A stretch of 64,000 nt of DNA, from NCBI GenBank assembly GCA_015490675.1, contig WFXI01000320.1, positions 83,479-147,478 of the forward strand, read 5' to 3'. Below the pieces are notes generated by a model. The model made no database searches. It was not told the origin of the DNA and saw only the letters and a list, made by a program, of their open reading frames with translations. Positions 6,901 through 17,800 of the stretch are shown here, piece by piece. Each line of letters starts with the position of its first letter. Within the stretch, counting starts at the first letter, position 1. The position numbers were made by a program, and so were the translations under genes. The DNA is from Hydrogenothermaceae bacterium. Lineage in GTDB: Bacteria; Aquificota; Aquificia; Aquificales; Hydrogenothermaceae.

Positions 6901-7427
6901 TAAAACCTTACTTTATCCTCCTTTTCACCGCCTTGTAACCTGCACAAAGCTAACCTATTCAATTTCCAAGTATCCAAATAAGACAAATTTTGCCTTATAG
7001 AAAATAACATTAAAATAAAATTTTTCATCTGTCAACATATCATAGCATATTTATATTTAATTAAAATTTGCCTTCTAAAAATCGAATACCGACGATAGTT
7101 TATTAGTTTTCTTGCCAAATTTTTGATTATAAATTTATAATCAAACTGCCTAAATTTTTTAAGCGTTAACTTTTCCTTTTGTTGTTTAGGGCTCCCTTCA
7201 TTATTTTTATTTGCAATAGTTATAAAATAATTAATAACTCTGCGTTAGCAGAGTTCCTCTTTATTATCTTTAATTTTTTAATTTTTTTAATTTTAAATAA
7301 AAAATATGTGCGAAGCACTTATACTACCAATATATATATACTATTAATATTTAAAAATAAGATGATATATTATATATACTATGAAATATCAGGAAACCTT
7401 TTATTTAAAAAGATTTACACGGATTTA
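6901..7427. other. intergenic region between the cassette and iteron array 2
   Basis: No convincing gene. It contains a 24-bp palindrome (7122-7145), a perfect hairpin AACTCTGC/GCAGAGTT with a GTTA tetraloop (7236-7255) and GTGC-GAA-GCAC near 7307-7317. A TATGAT box on the minus strand near 7040 could be the -10 of a promoter reading into the structured cassette. The -35 match is poor, so this is tentative. Confidence 0.35.
7122..7145. repeat. AAATTT-centred 24-bp palindrome, copy 1
   Basis: Perfect palindrome made of half-site TTTGATTATAAA and its reverse complement. Identical or nearly identical copies lie at 14800, 29050, 38948 and 52114. This copy lies in the region between the structured cassette and replicon 2. 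Confidence 0.8.
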
Positions 7428-7770
7428 TTTCCCATTTAGGACGATAAATACTTCCTATTTAGGACGATTTTAAGATAATAATACTTCCCATTTAGGACGA
7501 TAAATACTTCCTATTTAGGACGATAATTTATTAGCATTTTCTCTATTAGATTTCCTATTTAGGACGATAAAATTTCCTATTTAGAACGATATTTCCTATT
7601 TAGAACGATAACATTTCCTATTTAGGACGATAGATTACAAAAAGAAAACAAAAATAAATTTAATATTTCCTATTTAGAACGATATTATTTCCCATTTAGA
7701 ACGATATAGAACCAAGAAAGCTAAATAAACTTCCCATTTAGGACGACAAAATTTTCCATTTAGGACGATA
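7428..7770. repeat. iteron array 2 (12 direct repeats), putative second oriV
   Basis: Twelve copies of TTCCYATTTAGRACGATA, all in the same orientation. Starts near the left side are spaced about 23, 33, 23, 44, 22, 19 and 22 bp, so most fall close to whole helical turns. The array lies directly upstream of a replication-initiator gene (7851). Its sequence is unrelated to array 1, which argues for an independent replicon. Confidence 0.9.
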
Positions 7771-7850
7771 CTTGAAAAAAATAGTAAACTAATATACTCT
7801 TATTTTAGATTCTATTGACTTGTAAAATCTGTATTTCTGGAGGGAGTTTT

Positions 7851-8876
7851 ATGAACAAAAATAACAATAATAAACAAATAGCTTTAATTGATAACAATAT
7901 ATTAGACAAATCATTATATGTATCTAGTAAAAAGTTTTGGGATATAAAAACCTCCACTATAAAAGAACCCAATGGAAGTGAAACTATACTTTTTATTGCT
8001 ACAAAGGAATTTATAAATCCTGCAACAAATAAATTAGCTAAACAAGTGATAACAAGTAAGGATAGACTTCCAAATCATCAAGATAACTTGATACTAAATG
8101 TTCTAATACATATGGCACAGAAAAATAAAAAAGATATAGTAAATACTACAGTATATGAAATTCTAAAAAATCTTGGATGGTCCACTGGAAAAAAATATTA
8201 TCAAATAGTCAGGGAATCAATAAACATTTGGTATAATCTTGGAATAGAATTTCACAATTGTTTCTATACTCATGAAAATGGCCACATAACCTTAAAAAGT
8301 AGAATAATAACTCACTTTGAAGAAAGAATGGAAGATGGTAAATTAGAAATACATTTTCAATCCAAAATCTTTAATCTTTTAATAAAAAACAGATTTTATA
8401 CTTCATTAAACATTCCCGACTATAAAAATTTAAAAAGTGCTTTTCAAAGAAGGCTTTATGAAATATTAATAAAAAGTTTCAATAACAAATTATCTTTTAC
8501 TATTAACTGGAAACGCCTTAAAGATAAGCTAGAAGATGAGTCAAAATATAAAGCAAAATTCTTAGAAAAACTAAATAGAGCAATTAAAGCAATAAATGAA
8601 AAAACAGAACTAAAAATAAGTATTGAATTAATAGATGACCTAATACAGTTTAGACTAAAAAATGAAGAAAAAGTGATACTTTTCGAACTTCTTAATTGGT
8701 TACTCAATCATATGGAAGAAGAAATGGTACTTAAAATAAAAAACACTTGTAAACTTAAGAAAAATGGAGATGGGTTTATAATGATTTGTATAGATGATGA
8801 AATTAAAGAATACCTATACAATAATCCTAAAATAATGAAATTTATAAAAGGTTTTAGAATACACAAAGTAATATAA
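7851..8876 (+). CDS. plasmid replication initiator (RepA/Rep_3-like winged-helix), second replicon
   Basis: Expected to bind iteron array 2. The 341-aa sequence shows an initiator-like order: LILNVLIHMAQ helix, NTTVYEILKNLGWSTGKKYY winged-helix element, IHFQSKIFNLL, and NLKSAFQRRLYEILIK, which resembles the conserved second-domain helix of plasmid initiators. ATG 7851 is chosen over an upstream in-frame TTG (7815) because a GGAGGGA SD precedes it by a few bases. It shares little visible similarity with the initiator at 3052, so the two replicons probably have different origins. Confidence 0.8.
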   Translation: MNKNNNNKQIALIDNNILDKSLYVSSKKFWDIKTSTIKEPNGSETILFIATKEFINPATNKLAKQVITSKDRLPNHQDNLILNVLIHMAQKNKKDIVNTTVYEILKNLGWSTGKKYYQIVRESINIWYNLGIEFHNCFYTHENGHITLKSRIITHFEERMEDGKLEIHFQSKIFNLLIKNRFYTSLNIPDYKNLKSAFQRRLYEILIKSFNNKLSFTINWKRLKDKLEDESKYKAKFLEKLNRAIKAINEKTELKISIELIDDLIQFRLKNEEKVILFELLNWLLNHMEEEMVLKIKNTCKLKKNGDGFIMICIDDEIKEYLYNNPKIMKFIKGFRIHKVI

Positions 8877-9066
8877 ACCAAAAAAATTTCCCAAATTTCC
8901 CAAAAGGAACACCCTTATATTAACAATATATAATTACAAATCAAATAATCTATTATATTTACTTATCTTATATTCTTTCCATTTTATCTAATATAAGCCA
9001 AAATCAAATCAAAAACTTTATAAAAACTTAAAGTTTCATAATTAAAATTCCTATAGGAGTAAAATT
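8877..9066. other. AT-rich intergenic region with leader motif
   Basis: No gene. The last 45 bases (9021-9059) carry ACTTAAAGTTTCATAATTA followed by a GGAG SD. This resembles the CTAAAAGTT leader element seen before several genes further right. Confidence 0.4.
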
Positions 9067-9429
9067 ATGGAAAATTTAAAAATTTTAAAAGAAGATATAC
9101 AAAATCAAAAAAAGAGTAACAACCAAAAAATGAATACAATACCCAAAACATCAGAAAAAAACAAAAAAGTATCTGGAAATATTAATATATCTTATACTTT
9201 AAATTTAGAAACAGGAAAATACACTTTTTTATATTCTATAAATAACCTAATTTTAGAGGTTTTTATGACTAATGCTTTCTCAGAAGGTATAGAACATATA
9301 CTTAAAATGGTAAAAGAAAATGCTCTAAAAATAAATAATCACAATATAAGCAATAACACAAAGAAAAAATCTAATATACCTAAACCAAAAAATAAAGAAG
9401 AAAATTTCAAAATAAAATCTCTTTTTTAA
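9067..9429 (+). CDS. hypothetical protein (120 aa)
   Basis: Lys/Asn-rich termini flank a central segment (about residues 38-80) that looks like a small folded domain with beta strands (INISYTLNLETGKYTFLYSI). No family recognised. A TAGGAG SD precedes the ATG. It is followed 21 bp later by the UvrD-like helicase gene, so it is probably cotranscribed with the replication block. Confidence 0.6.
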   Translation: MENLKILKEDIQNQKKSNNQKMNTIPKTSEKNKKVSGNINISYTLNLETGKYTFLYSINNLILEVFMTNAFSEGIEHILKMVKENALKINNHNISNNTKKKSNIPKPKNKEENFKIKSLF

Positions 9430-9450
9430 CTTTTCCAAAGGAGATGCGTA

Positions 9451-11295
9451 TTGATAACTCTAAATGAAGAACAACAAACGGCACTGTCTATATTAACAAC
9501 CCCTCTCCTTGTTATCGCAGGGGCAGGAACTGGAAAAACAAATTTAATAACACAAAAAATTAAATTCCTAAATGAAAAACTTGACATCCCCGCTGAAAGG
9601 ATACTTGCAATTACATTTACAAACAAAGCTGCAAATGAAATGAAAAAAAGAGTGGAAAAAGGAAACAAAAAATTCCCATATATTCTTACTTTCCACTCTT
9701 TTGCCCTAAAAATACTAAAATCCCACTTTACAGAAGCAGGACTTAACAAAGGATTTACAATATATGATGAAAAAGACCAGATAAATCTTATAAAGGACAT
9801 AATCAAAGAAAATGAAATAAAAACTAAAAAGGATATAAGAAAAATACTAAATGAAATATCCCTTTTTAAAGAAGGAAAAATAGATATTCTCCCGAAAGAT
9901 ACAAAGGAAATTTTCACTTATTATAAAGAAAACCTTTACATGAATAATGCAGTAGATTTTGACGACATAATCATTCTCACAAATCAGGTCTTTGAAGAAA
10001 ATCCAGATATAAAACAACTTTGGAAAGACTCTTTTGACTATATACTAGTAGATGAATTTCAGGATACTAATAAACCACAACTTTCTCTTTTAAAACATAT
10101 ATACAACGAAAAAGCGGGAAATCTAACTGTAGTTGGAGACCCTAATCAGTGCATATATTCATGGAGAGGTTCTGAAATATCTAACATACTAAACTTTGAA
10201 TCCCACTTTCCAGGATGTAAAATTTTAAAACTTGAACAAAACTATAGATCCACAAAAAAAATAATAGAAGTCGCCAACAAACTTATAGAAGGAAAAATCC
10301 CTGAAAAATTCCTACCTAAACTTGTTTCAAATAAGTATGAAGGAAAATACCCTGTAATAAGAATATTTAAATCAGATACTGAAGAGGCAAAGAAAATATC
10401 ATCTGCCATTATTAGCTTAAAAGAAAGCAAAGACTTTAGATATAAAGATTTTGCAATTCTTGTAAGAAATAATAACCTTACTTATGAAATTGAAAGACAA
10501 TTTATTAAGAATAAAATTCCTTACGATGTTCATGGAAAATACAACTTCACTGAAAAAAGTGAAATAAAGCTAATTTTAAGCTACATAAAAATTGCAGTAA
10601 ATCCTAAAGATGAAATTGCTTTTAAATACTGCATAAACACGCCGTCAAGAAACATTGGAAAAAAAACATTAGAAATGCTTAAAGAAAACTACAAAGATAA
10701 CTGGATTAAAACATTAAAAGAAAATATTGATAAATTAAAAGACAAACAAAAAGAAAATATTTTGCAGTTCCTAAAAATAATAGAAAAGATCAAAGAAGAT
10801 ATAGAAAATAAAAATGAAAAAATAGTTGAAAATGTTTTTAACCTTATTAACATGAAAGACTTCCTTGAAAAAAAATATAAAGATAAAAAAACAGTAACAA
10901 AGAAAATAAACAATATTAAACTTCTTCAAAATCTTCTTAAAGAAAAGGATTTTGATGTACAGGAATTTATAGAAACAATTATACTTTCTTCAGGACAGGA
11001 TACAATTACAGATGAAGATCGTGTAAAAATAATAACAATTCATTCTGCTAAAGGACTAGAGTTCCCAGTTGTATTTATTCCTGCCCTTGAAAACGGAGTC
11101 CTTCCTTCATCAATATCTGAAATAGAAGAAGAAAGAAGGGTTTTATATACAGCAATAACAAGAGCTAAGGATCTTGTATTTATTTCTGCTGTCAAATTCA
11201 GAAAAGGTTTTGATGGAATAATAAAACCAACATCTTTATCTATTTTTCTAAAAGAATTAGTAAGAGCCATACCTACGAAAAAATTAAAAATATAA
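9451..11295 (+). CDS. UvrD/Rep/PcrA-like SF1 DNA helicase
   Basis: ATP-driven 3'-5' unwinding of DNA in replication or repair. Motifs in order: Q-motif region NEEQQTAL, Walker A AGAGTGKT (about residues 24-31), Ia ITFTNKAA, II DEFQDTN (about 200), III GDPNQCIYSWRG, IV LEQNYRST, V IHSAKGLEFPVV, VI RVLYTAITRAK. At 614 aa it is slightly shorter than typical UvrD (about 720) and lacks most of the C-terminal tail. It starts with TTG preceded by AAAGGAG; no in-frame ATG gives the full Q motif. It sits just before a sliding-clamp-like gene, suggesting a plasmid replication/repair operon. Confidence 0.93.
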   Translation: MITLNEEQQTALSILTTPLLVIAGAGTGKTNLITQKIKFLNEKLDIPAERILAITFTNKAANEMKKRVEKGNKKFPYILTFHSFALKILKSHFTEAGLNKGFTIYDEKDQINLIKDIIKENEIKTKKDIRKILNEISLFKEGKIDILPKDTKEIFTYYKENLYMNNAVDFDDIIILTNQVFEENPDIKQLWKDSFDYILVDEFQDTNKPQLSLLKHIYNEKAGNLTVVGDPNQCIYSWRGSEISNILNFESHFPGCKILKLEQNYRSTKKIIEVANKLIEGKIPEKFLPKLVSNKYEGKYPVIRIFKSDTEEAKKISSAIISLKESKDFRYKDFAILVRNNNLTYEIERQFIKNKIPYDVHGKYNFTEKSEIKLILSYIKIAVNPKDEIAFKYCINTPSRNIGKKTLEMLKENYKDNWIKTLKENIDKLKDKQKENILQFLKIIEKIKEDIENKNEKIVENVFNLINMKDFLEKKYKDKKTVTKKINNIKLLQNLLKEKDFDVQEFIETIILSSGQDTITDEDRVKIITIHSAKGLEFPVVFIPALENGVLPSSISEIEEERRVLYTAITRAKDLVFISAVKFRKGFDGIIKPTSLSIFLKELVRAIPTKKLKI

Positions 11296-11326
11296 AGTTA
11301 ATTATAAAAAATTTTAGGAGGATAAA

Positions 11327-12517
11327 ATGAACACATCAGAACAAAAAGTTACCATTTCACTAAATCCAGCAAAGGTAAAAAAAGTAATAAACCTAGCTAA
11401 AGCTTTCTCTGGAACACAAGAAGAAACACTAAAAGATTTATTTAAAGATTTATTAATTGAAATTCCACAAGGAGAAAATAATAAAGTTGCTATATTATCT
11501 GTATCAAATGCAAAAGACCTACTACAAATAGCTATACCCATAGAAAAACCAATAACTTTAGATGAAACAGTTTTAATAAGGGTAGATGCAGGAAAATTCA
11601 AAGGTATAATAAACAATTTCGAAAAAAACATAAAAATTGAATTTACAGAAAAACACATAAAATTTATTTCTGACAAATCATCAATAAAAATAGCAAAACT
11701 ACCAGGGAATATTCTAAAAGAACAATTTGATATAATCAAAATTAGTAAAGAAAAAGAAAAAATCACCACAATAAACGCAGATATATTTCTAGAAGTACTA
11801 AATCAGGTTTCTCAAATACCTCTCAGTGAGCAAAAATCAGGAAATCCTGTAGCAATAACCTTCTTGAAAGAAAAAATAAGAACCTCTGCAGTTCAAGAAA
11901 TGGGACATTATGCAGCTGCAGGTGAGATAGATTATCCATGTGACATTGATGAACCTATAACTTTATATTTGCACCCAGAAACTGTATCAAAGATTATTCA
12001 AATTTTGAAAATCCTAAATAATAAAATTATCGAGATACTTGTAGATATAGGAAAAACAAAAATGCAAATAAAAACAAAATTATTAAGCTATACAGTATTT
12101 TTATCTGGAGAAACATCTCCTAAAGTTCATGAATTAATAGAAACTGTTCTTGCAAAAGATACAGTAAAAAAAGTGTTAATAGAAAAGAACGAAATTATAA
12201 AAACAATGGACCTGATAAATTTCGTATGTGGCAATGATACTGAAATAGTAGCAAAATTTGAAAACAACAAGGCTAACATAAAAACAAATAGCAGAGAAGA
12301 AGTAACTAAAGAATTAGATGTAATAACTAATGAAAATGCCCAGATGAATGTATCATCAACAGTTATGCTAAAATCAATAAAAACCTACTCAAATTCAAAA
12401 ACAGAAGAATCAAATAAAAGTCTAGAACTAATTTTAAATGAAGAAGATTTAAATTACATCATAAAAAATCCAGAAAAAGAATACCCTGCTGTAATATTTG
12501 CAGGAATGAAAAGCTAA
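11327..12517 (+). CDS. divergent DNA sliding clamp (DNA polymerase III beta/DnaN-like)
   Basis: Likely a processivity ring that tethers DNA polymerase or other factors. The 396-aa length fits a DnaN three-domain subunit. Visible hallmarks are the domain 1 pattern VDAGKFKGIINNFEKNIKIEF...KLPG and the C-terminal strand VIFAGMKS, which aligns by position with the end of DnaN. Overall identity to DnaN looks low, so this is a fold-level call. It has an AGGAGG SD and lies between a helicase gene and a gene whose N-terminus carries a clamp-binding-like peptide. The neighbourhood supports a self-contained replication module. Confidence 0.65.
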   Translation: MNTSEQKVTISLNPAKVKKVINLAKAFSGTQEETLKDLFKDLLIEIPQGENNKVAILSVSNAKDLLQIAIPIEKPITLDETVLIRVDAGKFKGIINNFEKNIKIEFTEKHIKFISDKSSIKIAKLPGNILKEQFDIIKISKEKEKITTINADIFLEVLNQVSQIPLSEQKSGNPVAITFLKEKIRTSAVQEMGHYAAAGEIDYPCDIDEPITLYLHPETVSKIIQILKILNNKIIEILVDIGKTKMQIKTKLLSYTVFLSGETSPKVHELIETVLAKDTVKKVLIEKNEIIKTMDLINFVCGNDTEIVAKFENNKANIKTNSREEVTKELDVITNENAQMNVSSTVMLKSIKTYSNSKTEESNKSLELILNEEDLNYIIKNPEKEYPAVIFAGMKS

Positions 12518-12562
12518 ACACTTACTTATTCAGTTAAATTCAGTTAAAAAAACAGGAGAAAA

Positions 12563-14797
12563 ATGATGGAACAACTTTCTTTAGGATTCTCGAAAAATCA
12601 CAACCCAAAACAAAAGAAAAACACCAGCTCTAACAAAATAAAAAGTACATATGAAAATATTTTAAAAACAGAAAAATTAAGTATAACTAAGCCAAAAGAA
12701 CTAGAATCTAATCACAAAGCCTTAGAAAAAATCAGAAAAAATCAATTCAGTTCAGATATATTTAATATAAATTTACCTGAAATATTAAGCCCAGAAGAAA
12801 TTGAATCAATATACTATATTTCACTACAAAAAAATGCAGAAAAAGAAAAAATATTTTATATAATAAAAAAAAGCATCAAAAAAATAAAATCTATAAATAA
12901 AGAAAAAGAAATAGAAATAGACATATCCAATCTTGAAAACCTATTTGAACAAATAAATTCAGAAGAAGAAACTTTTCAAAGTTTTCTAGACGAATACAAG
13001 GACATATATGAAAAAATCAATATAAAAGAAAAATCTAAAATAAATGAACATTTAAATCTATATGAAATTCTAAATCTAGTACCTATAGATATATTTAGTC
13101 AGAAGAAAATAAATGTATTTACGAATAAGATATCTCCATTAATTAGAGCAATAAACCCAAAGCAAATAAATGTTTTCTTTACAGAAAAGGACTATATAAA
13201 GAGATATATAACTAAAAAAGCATTAAAGGGAGAATATTTAGGAAAAACATTTTGTGAAAGTCTAAAAGACATCAGAAGTAAAAGTATAGAATTGGCATTG
13301 TTATTTATAAATGAAAATAAGATAAAAATATCAAAAGAAGACATTATAGAAATAAGGAAAAATACAATTTCAAAGAAGCTAATAGAAAACAATATAGCCA
13401 AGGAAGGATCAATAACATATGAAGCAATCCACCCTAAAATGAAAAATTTTGGAATTTCAGTAATAATTGGACCATCATCTATACTAACAAATAAAAAGCT
13501 TAAATTTAAAAAGCACGAATTAATAGCAATACCTTTATTTACCATATATTATTACGACGATAGTGAAAATACTACAATGAATATAAATGCTATAGATGTT
13601 AATGGAAAACAAAAGGAAGTCAAAGTAAATAAAGCAATATCCATATTTTGCACAATGAAAGAAGAGGATTTTATGAAATCCCCTATAGATCAAAATCCTT
13701 ACGCATTTTTCGTTGAAAACCTAAAACAAATAAAAAGTATAAAAAAACTAGAAGAATACAAAAAAATATTAAAAAACCTCGAATACATAAATAGTATTAG
13801 AATAAACAATGAATTTAAGAAAATATTTAACAAAACATGTAAAGACTTAATATCTGAATTAAAAATAAGCAGAAACTTTCTAATAGCATCTATTTTAAAA
13901 GAAATACTTGAAAATATTGAAAAAGAAAATATAGAAAAATTAGACAGAAACAAGTATATAAAAAAATTAATAAATTACACGAATCAAGAAAAAAGAATAA
14001 AAAACCTATTTAAAATAAATCTAATAAAAAGTTCCAAACAAAGTATAATAAACCCTCAAATAGAAAAGGAAATAGAATATATAAAAAGTCTTTCTGAAAA
14101 GCTGTTCTTAAAATTAAAATCTAATGAAATGTTAATACTTTATCACCTAAAAATAATATCTAAACTAATAAATGAAGATGATAAATATATTCCCTATGAT
14201 ATATCACAAGGTGGAAAATTCAAATCAGAAGGACAAGTAAAATATGCAAAACCTTTTGAATTTTTATTCTGTAAAAATGACTTTATAAATCTCTGCGTAT
14301 ATACCAGCCAAGATTTTTCACATAGAAAAAAAGTTATAAAAATACTCGAAGATGCCCTTAAAGAAATAAAAATAATAAAATCAAATAACCAAAAAGCCTT
14401 ATTAGAATTAAACAAAAATATGCTAGAAATAATAAATAAAACCACTAAAAAGGAGTTTAAAAATTTATCTGAAGCATTCAAATATATTTTTTCCTACAAT
14501 GAAAATAGAACAATAGACAAAAAACTTTTAATACATCTAGAAAAAACGCTAAATGATACAAACCTTCTTTACTTAATAGAAATTTTAAAACTAGTGTCTA
14601 AAGGATATATAAACAAAATTATAAAACATAACAATATGTCAAAAATCTATTCAGAAATGCCCTCTATAATACAAAAAATAAAAGATATATTCACATATAT
14701 AGAAAATAAAGAAAATATAGTAACGAGAATAACAATAGATAAAACATTAAAAAAGATAAACAGCTTAGAAGAAGAACTACAAAATATTAATATCTAA
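12563..14797 (+). CDS. 744-aa protein with N-terminal clamp-binding-like peptide
   Basis: Family unknown. Residues 4-9 are QLSLGF, matching the bacterial beta-clamp-binding hexapeptide pattern (QLxLx[LF]), and the gene directly follows the clamp-like gene. The rest is mostly helical and Lys/Ile/Glu-rich. A central beta-rich segment lies around residues 280-350 (FGISVIIGPSSILTNKK), and a PYDISQGG-containing segment near 545. No nuclease or polymerase motif is recognised. Either ATG of the tandem ATGATG (12563/12566) may be used, after an AGGAG SD. Inference: a replication or repair factor recruited by the clamp. Confidence 0.6.
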   Translation: MMEQLSLGFSKNHNPKQKKNTSSNKIKSTYENILKTEKLSITKPKELESNHKALEKIRKNQFSSDIFNINLPEILSPEEIESIYYISLQKNAEKEKIFYIIKKSIKKIKSINKEKEIEIDISNLENLFEQINSEEETFQSFLDEYKDIYEKINIKEKSKINEHLNLYEILNLVPIDIFSQKKINVFTNKISPLIRAINPKQINVFFTEKDYIKRYITKKALKGEYLGKTFCESLKDIRSKSIELALLFINENKIKISKEDIIEIRKNTISKKLIENNIAKEGSITYEAIHPKMKNFGISVIIGPSSILTNKKLKFKKHELIAIPLFTIYYYDDSENTTMNINAIDVNGKQKEVKVNKAISIFCTMKEEDFMKSPIDQNPYAFFVENLKQIKSIKKLEEYKKILKNLEYINSIRINNEFKKIFNKTCKDLISELKISRNFLIASILKEILENIEKENIEKLDRNKYIKKLINYTNQEKRIKNLFKINLIKSSKQSIINPQIEKEIEYIKSLSEKLFLKLKSNEMLILYHLKIISKLINEDDKYIPYDISQGGKFKSEGQVKYAKPFEFLFCKNDFINLCVYTSQDFSHRKKVIKILEDALKEIKIIKSNNQKALLELNKNMLEIINKTTKKEFKNLSEAFKYIFSYNENRTIDKKLLIHLEKTLNDTNLLYLIEILKLVSKGYINKIIKHNNMSKIYSEMPSIIQKIKDIFTYIENKENIVTRITIDKTLKKINSLEEELQNINI

Positions 14798-14799
14798 AG

Positions 14800-14823
14800 T
14801 TTGATTATAAATTTACAATCAAA
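14800..14823. repeat. AAATTT-centred palindrome, copy 2
   Basis: Same 24-bp element as at 7122 with one mismatch (TTTACAATCAAA in the right half). It lies between the 744-aa gene and the SF2 helicase gene, 18 bp before the start codon and just ahead of the SD. Confidence 0.75.
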
Positions 14824-14841
14824 TATATAAATGGAGGAAAA

Positions 14842-17800
14842 ATGAATAAAATTTCAAAAGACATAGTAAAAAATGCAATTTTAACAATAAAAGAAGAAAA
14901 AAAGAATATAGAAAAAATAAAAAAAGAAATAGAAAAATATGGCTTACTAACTACAGAAAACAAGAAAGGAATGAGAAACATAAATAAGCTACATGATATA
15001 AGGTTCAAAAACAGTATAATAAAACTAAAAAACAACCTAGCATTTATAAAAGAATTTAAAAACTACAATATGTTCGTACCCTTATTTGATAATATAGAAC
15101 CACCAATAAACAGAGGAAAAAATAAAAAAATAAAAATCCAAAAAGACATAGAAAGAAAGGAATATAAAGGTTTTGATAACACCAGTTTCCTACTACTTCC
15201 TTTTAAAAAGGACATAAGAGAGAAAATAAAAAAAGAAATAAAATCAAAAATAGTGGAACTAAAAGAAAAACTAGAAGAATTATCTGTTTTAGTATATGAA
15301 CAACTAAATCCACAAAACGAAGAACATAAAGAAAAATTAGATAAAATAGAAAAAGAAGGAATTCAACCACTAACAGAATTGGGAAAACTTTGGGATTTTT
15401 TAATAACAACAACACCAAATAAAAAAGATTTAGTAAATTATATAGATATTTTATTAAATTTCTCTCTGGAAGAAATACTTTCAAACAAAAAGGAAATAGA
15501 AAAGTTTTCAGATAAAACATTTTCCCAAAAAATAGAAAATTTCAAAAAACATAAAAATATCTATACTTTGCAACCTTTAAGAACATCTTTATTATTATTT
15601 AATCAATACATATCACAATTAGAAAGAGAAATAATAATAAATAAATACTATAAAAAAGAAAACTTTAATAAGGAATACAAGGAATTCTTAAAAGAGTTAG
15701 AGCAAATAAAAAATATATTCAACCTTAAAATAGAATTAACAGAAGCACAAAAGATACTTACATTTTCTTACATAAAAGATATAACAGACCATATAAAAAA
15801 CTCAAAAAAATTACAACCTATAACAATATTAAATACTTCAGAGGTGGGAACTGGAAAAACATTTACCTTGCCATTTGTTGCTTATACAATAGCAATAAAA
15901 TATTTAGAAAAATATTCAAAGAAAGCAATTTTTCTACTTATAACAGAAGCAAATTTATTAATAGAAACTAAACAAAAAATAGTTGAAGAAGTTGGTTTAG
16001 ATGAAGAAAATATAAAGATAATAGAAAATAACAATATTGAAAAAATGGAATTAAACCCATGGGACATATATCTAATATCTAAAAACAGATTTCAAATGTT
16101 AAACAATGATTCAATAAGAAACTTATCTAGAAAAATACGAAAACAAAATCTATTGATAAATCTCATTTTAGATGAAGCTTCATATCTAAAAAATCATTCA
16201 TCTAAAACTTCAAAAATTTATCAAAGATTTAAATCTAATCTAATAAAAGAAAAAATTCTTGGATTTGAAATGTTAATGACAGCAACACCAATATCAAACG
16301 ATACAAAAGATATTATATATTTTGTAAACCCTCATAAAAAAATAATACAAAAATTACAAAAGGAAGTACACAAAGATACAACAAAATTACAAGGTTTTTC
16401 TAAGTCATATAAAAGATTATTTGAAGAAAAACTAACATTTAAAGAAGTTCTTAAACTTGCTGCATTTGGATACGATAAATCAATAAAAATAGATAAAAAT
16501 ACCCATATAGAAACAAAAGCTGCAGTTCTATTATCTGCATACCATAGAAAACACTTTAATCTTCAAAAATACATAGACAAATTAAATGAAAATCAAAAGA
16601 ATAAAGATACGGAAAATACAAATACAAAAAATATAATAGATGAAATATCTATAATACAAAAAGAAACGGGAATAATAGGACAAAAAGTAAATGAAAAAAA
16701 TTTTAGAAAAGGAAAAAAAGATAAAAATATATCTATAAAACTTATTGACTGCTTAAGTGAACTATCAGATATAAAAGGTATAGATAGAATATTAAACTCA
16801 AAAGATATAAATAATTCTGTACTTACAAACAGTATAGTTTTAGAAACAAATTTTATAGAAACTTCAATATTCAATGAAATGATAAAAAATGCAAGAATAA
16901 TATCCAACTTCCAAAGATTTAGAGATCTAATAAATTTACTAAATCAATTCAATGTTGAAAATAAAAGAATAAAAAAAGAAAAATTTTTAATAAGACATTA
17001 TTTGATAAGTCAAATATTAAACGATTCTGAAATGATAAAAACAATAAATATAACTACAAAAGAAAAATCTCTAAACAATGCTAAAATAAATAAAATCATC
17101 GTAAACAAAATAGAATATTTAAGTGCACTTAGGAAAGTTCTAGAAACAGAAAAAAATAAAGAAAACTTACTAAAGAAATTTATAATTGAAATCAACCCTA
17201 TAGGATACTTTAGATTAAAAGATATTGAACAAGAAATAAAACAAACTTCCTTAAATGTAAGAAAAAAAGAACTAGAAAATATAAGATTAAAATTAAAAAA
17301 TGAAATCACACAAGAAATACTCTCTATATTAGACATAGAAAGAAAAAACCTTAAAAGTGCTTTTATAGATCAGATAAAAAAAGATATAAAAATAATAGAA
17401 AACACTCAGGACAACAGAATTGAATTTAATCCTGTATCATTATCATCTTATAAGAATTTCTTAATGGAAATCGAAGAGGACTTAAAAATAGAACCAAAAT
17501 TAGAATCTATAATTAATAATCCACAATTATATAACGACATTTTTCAAGAAAAAACAAACTTACTAAATATATACTCAGCTATATTTCAAGCTTCTGAATC
17601 ATTAAATATGCCCATAATATCCAAACATTTAAAAAGAGCAACGAGAACTATAAAACAATTAATAGAAAAATACATTCAAATAACAAACTTTGACTTCGAA
17701 AAATTTATTGACTTTATATCAAAAAATGCATCAACTACTTTAAATACTATGAAAAAAGTAAAAAATTTCTGTAGCTTAAATAACACACCTATATTGATAA

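Noticed and set aside
6831..7028. Minus-strand frame rich in Phe/Tyr/Ile
   Set aside because: Most of it is the translated A-rich microsatellite; no SD and not protein-like.
7179..7439. Plus-strand 86-aa frame
   Set aside because: Low-complexity Ile/Tyr/Phe sequence from AT-rich DNA, no SD, runs into the iterons.
7428..7770. Possible CRISPR array
   Set aside because: Repeats are short, spacing is irregular (19-44 bp) and a rep gene follows; iterons fit better.
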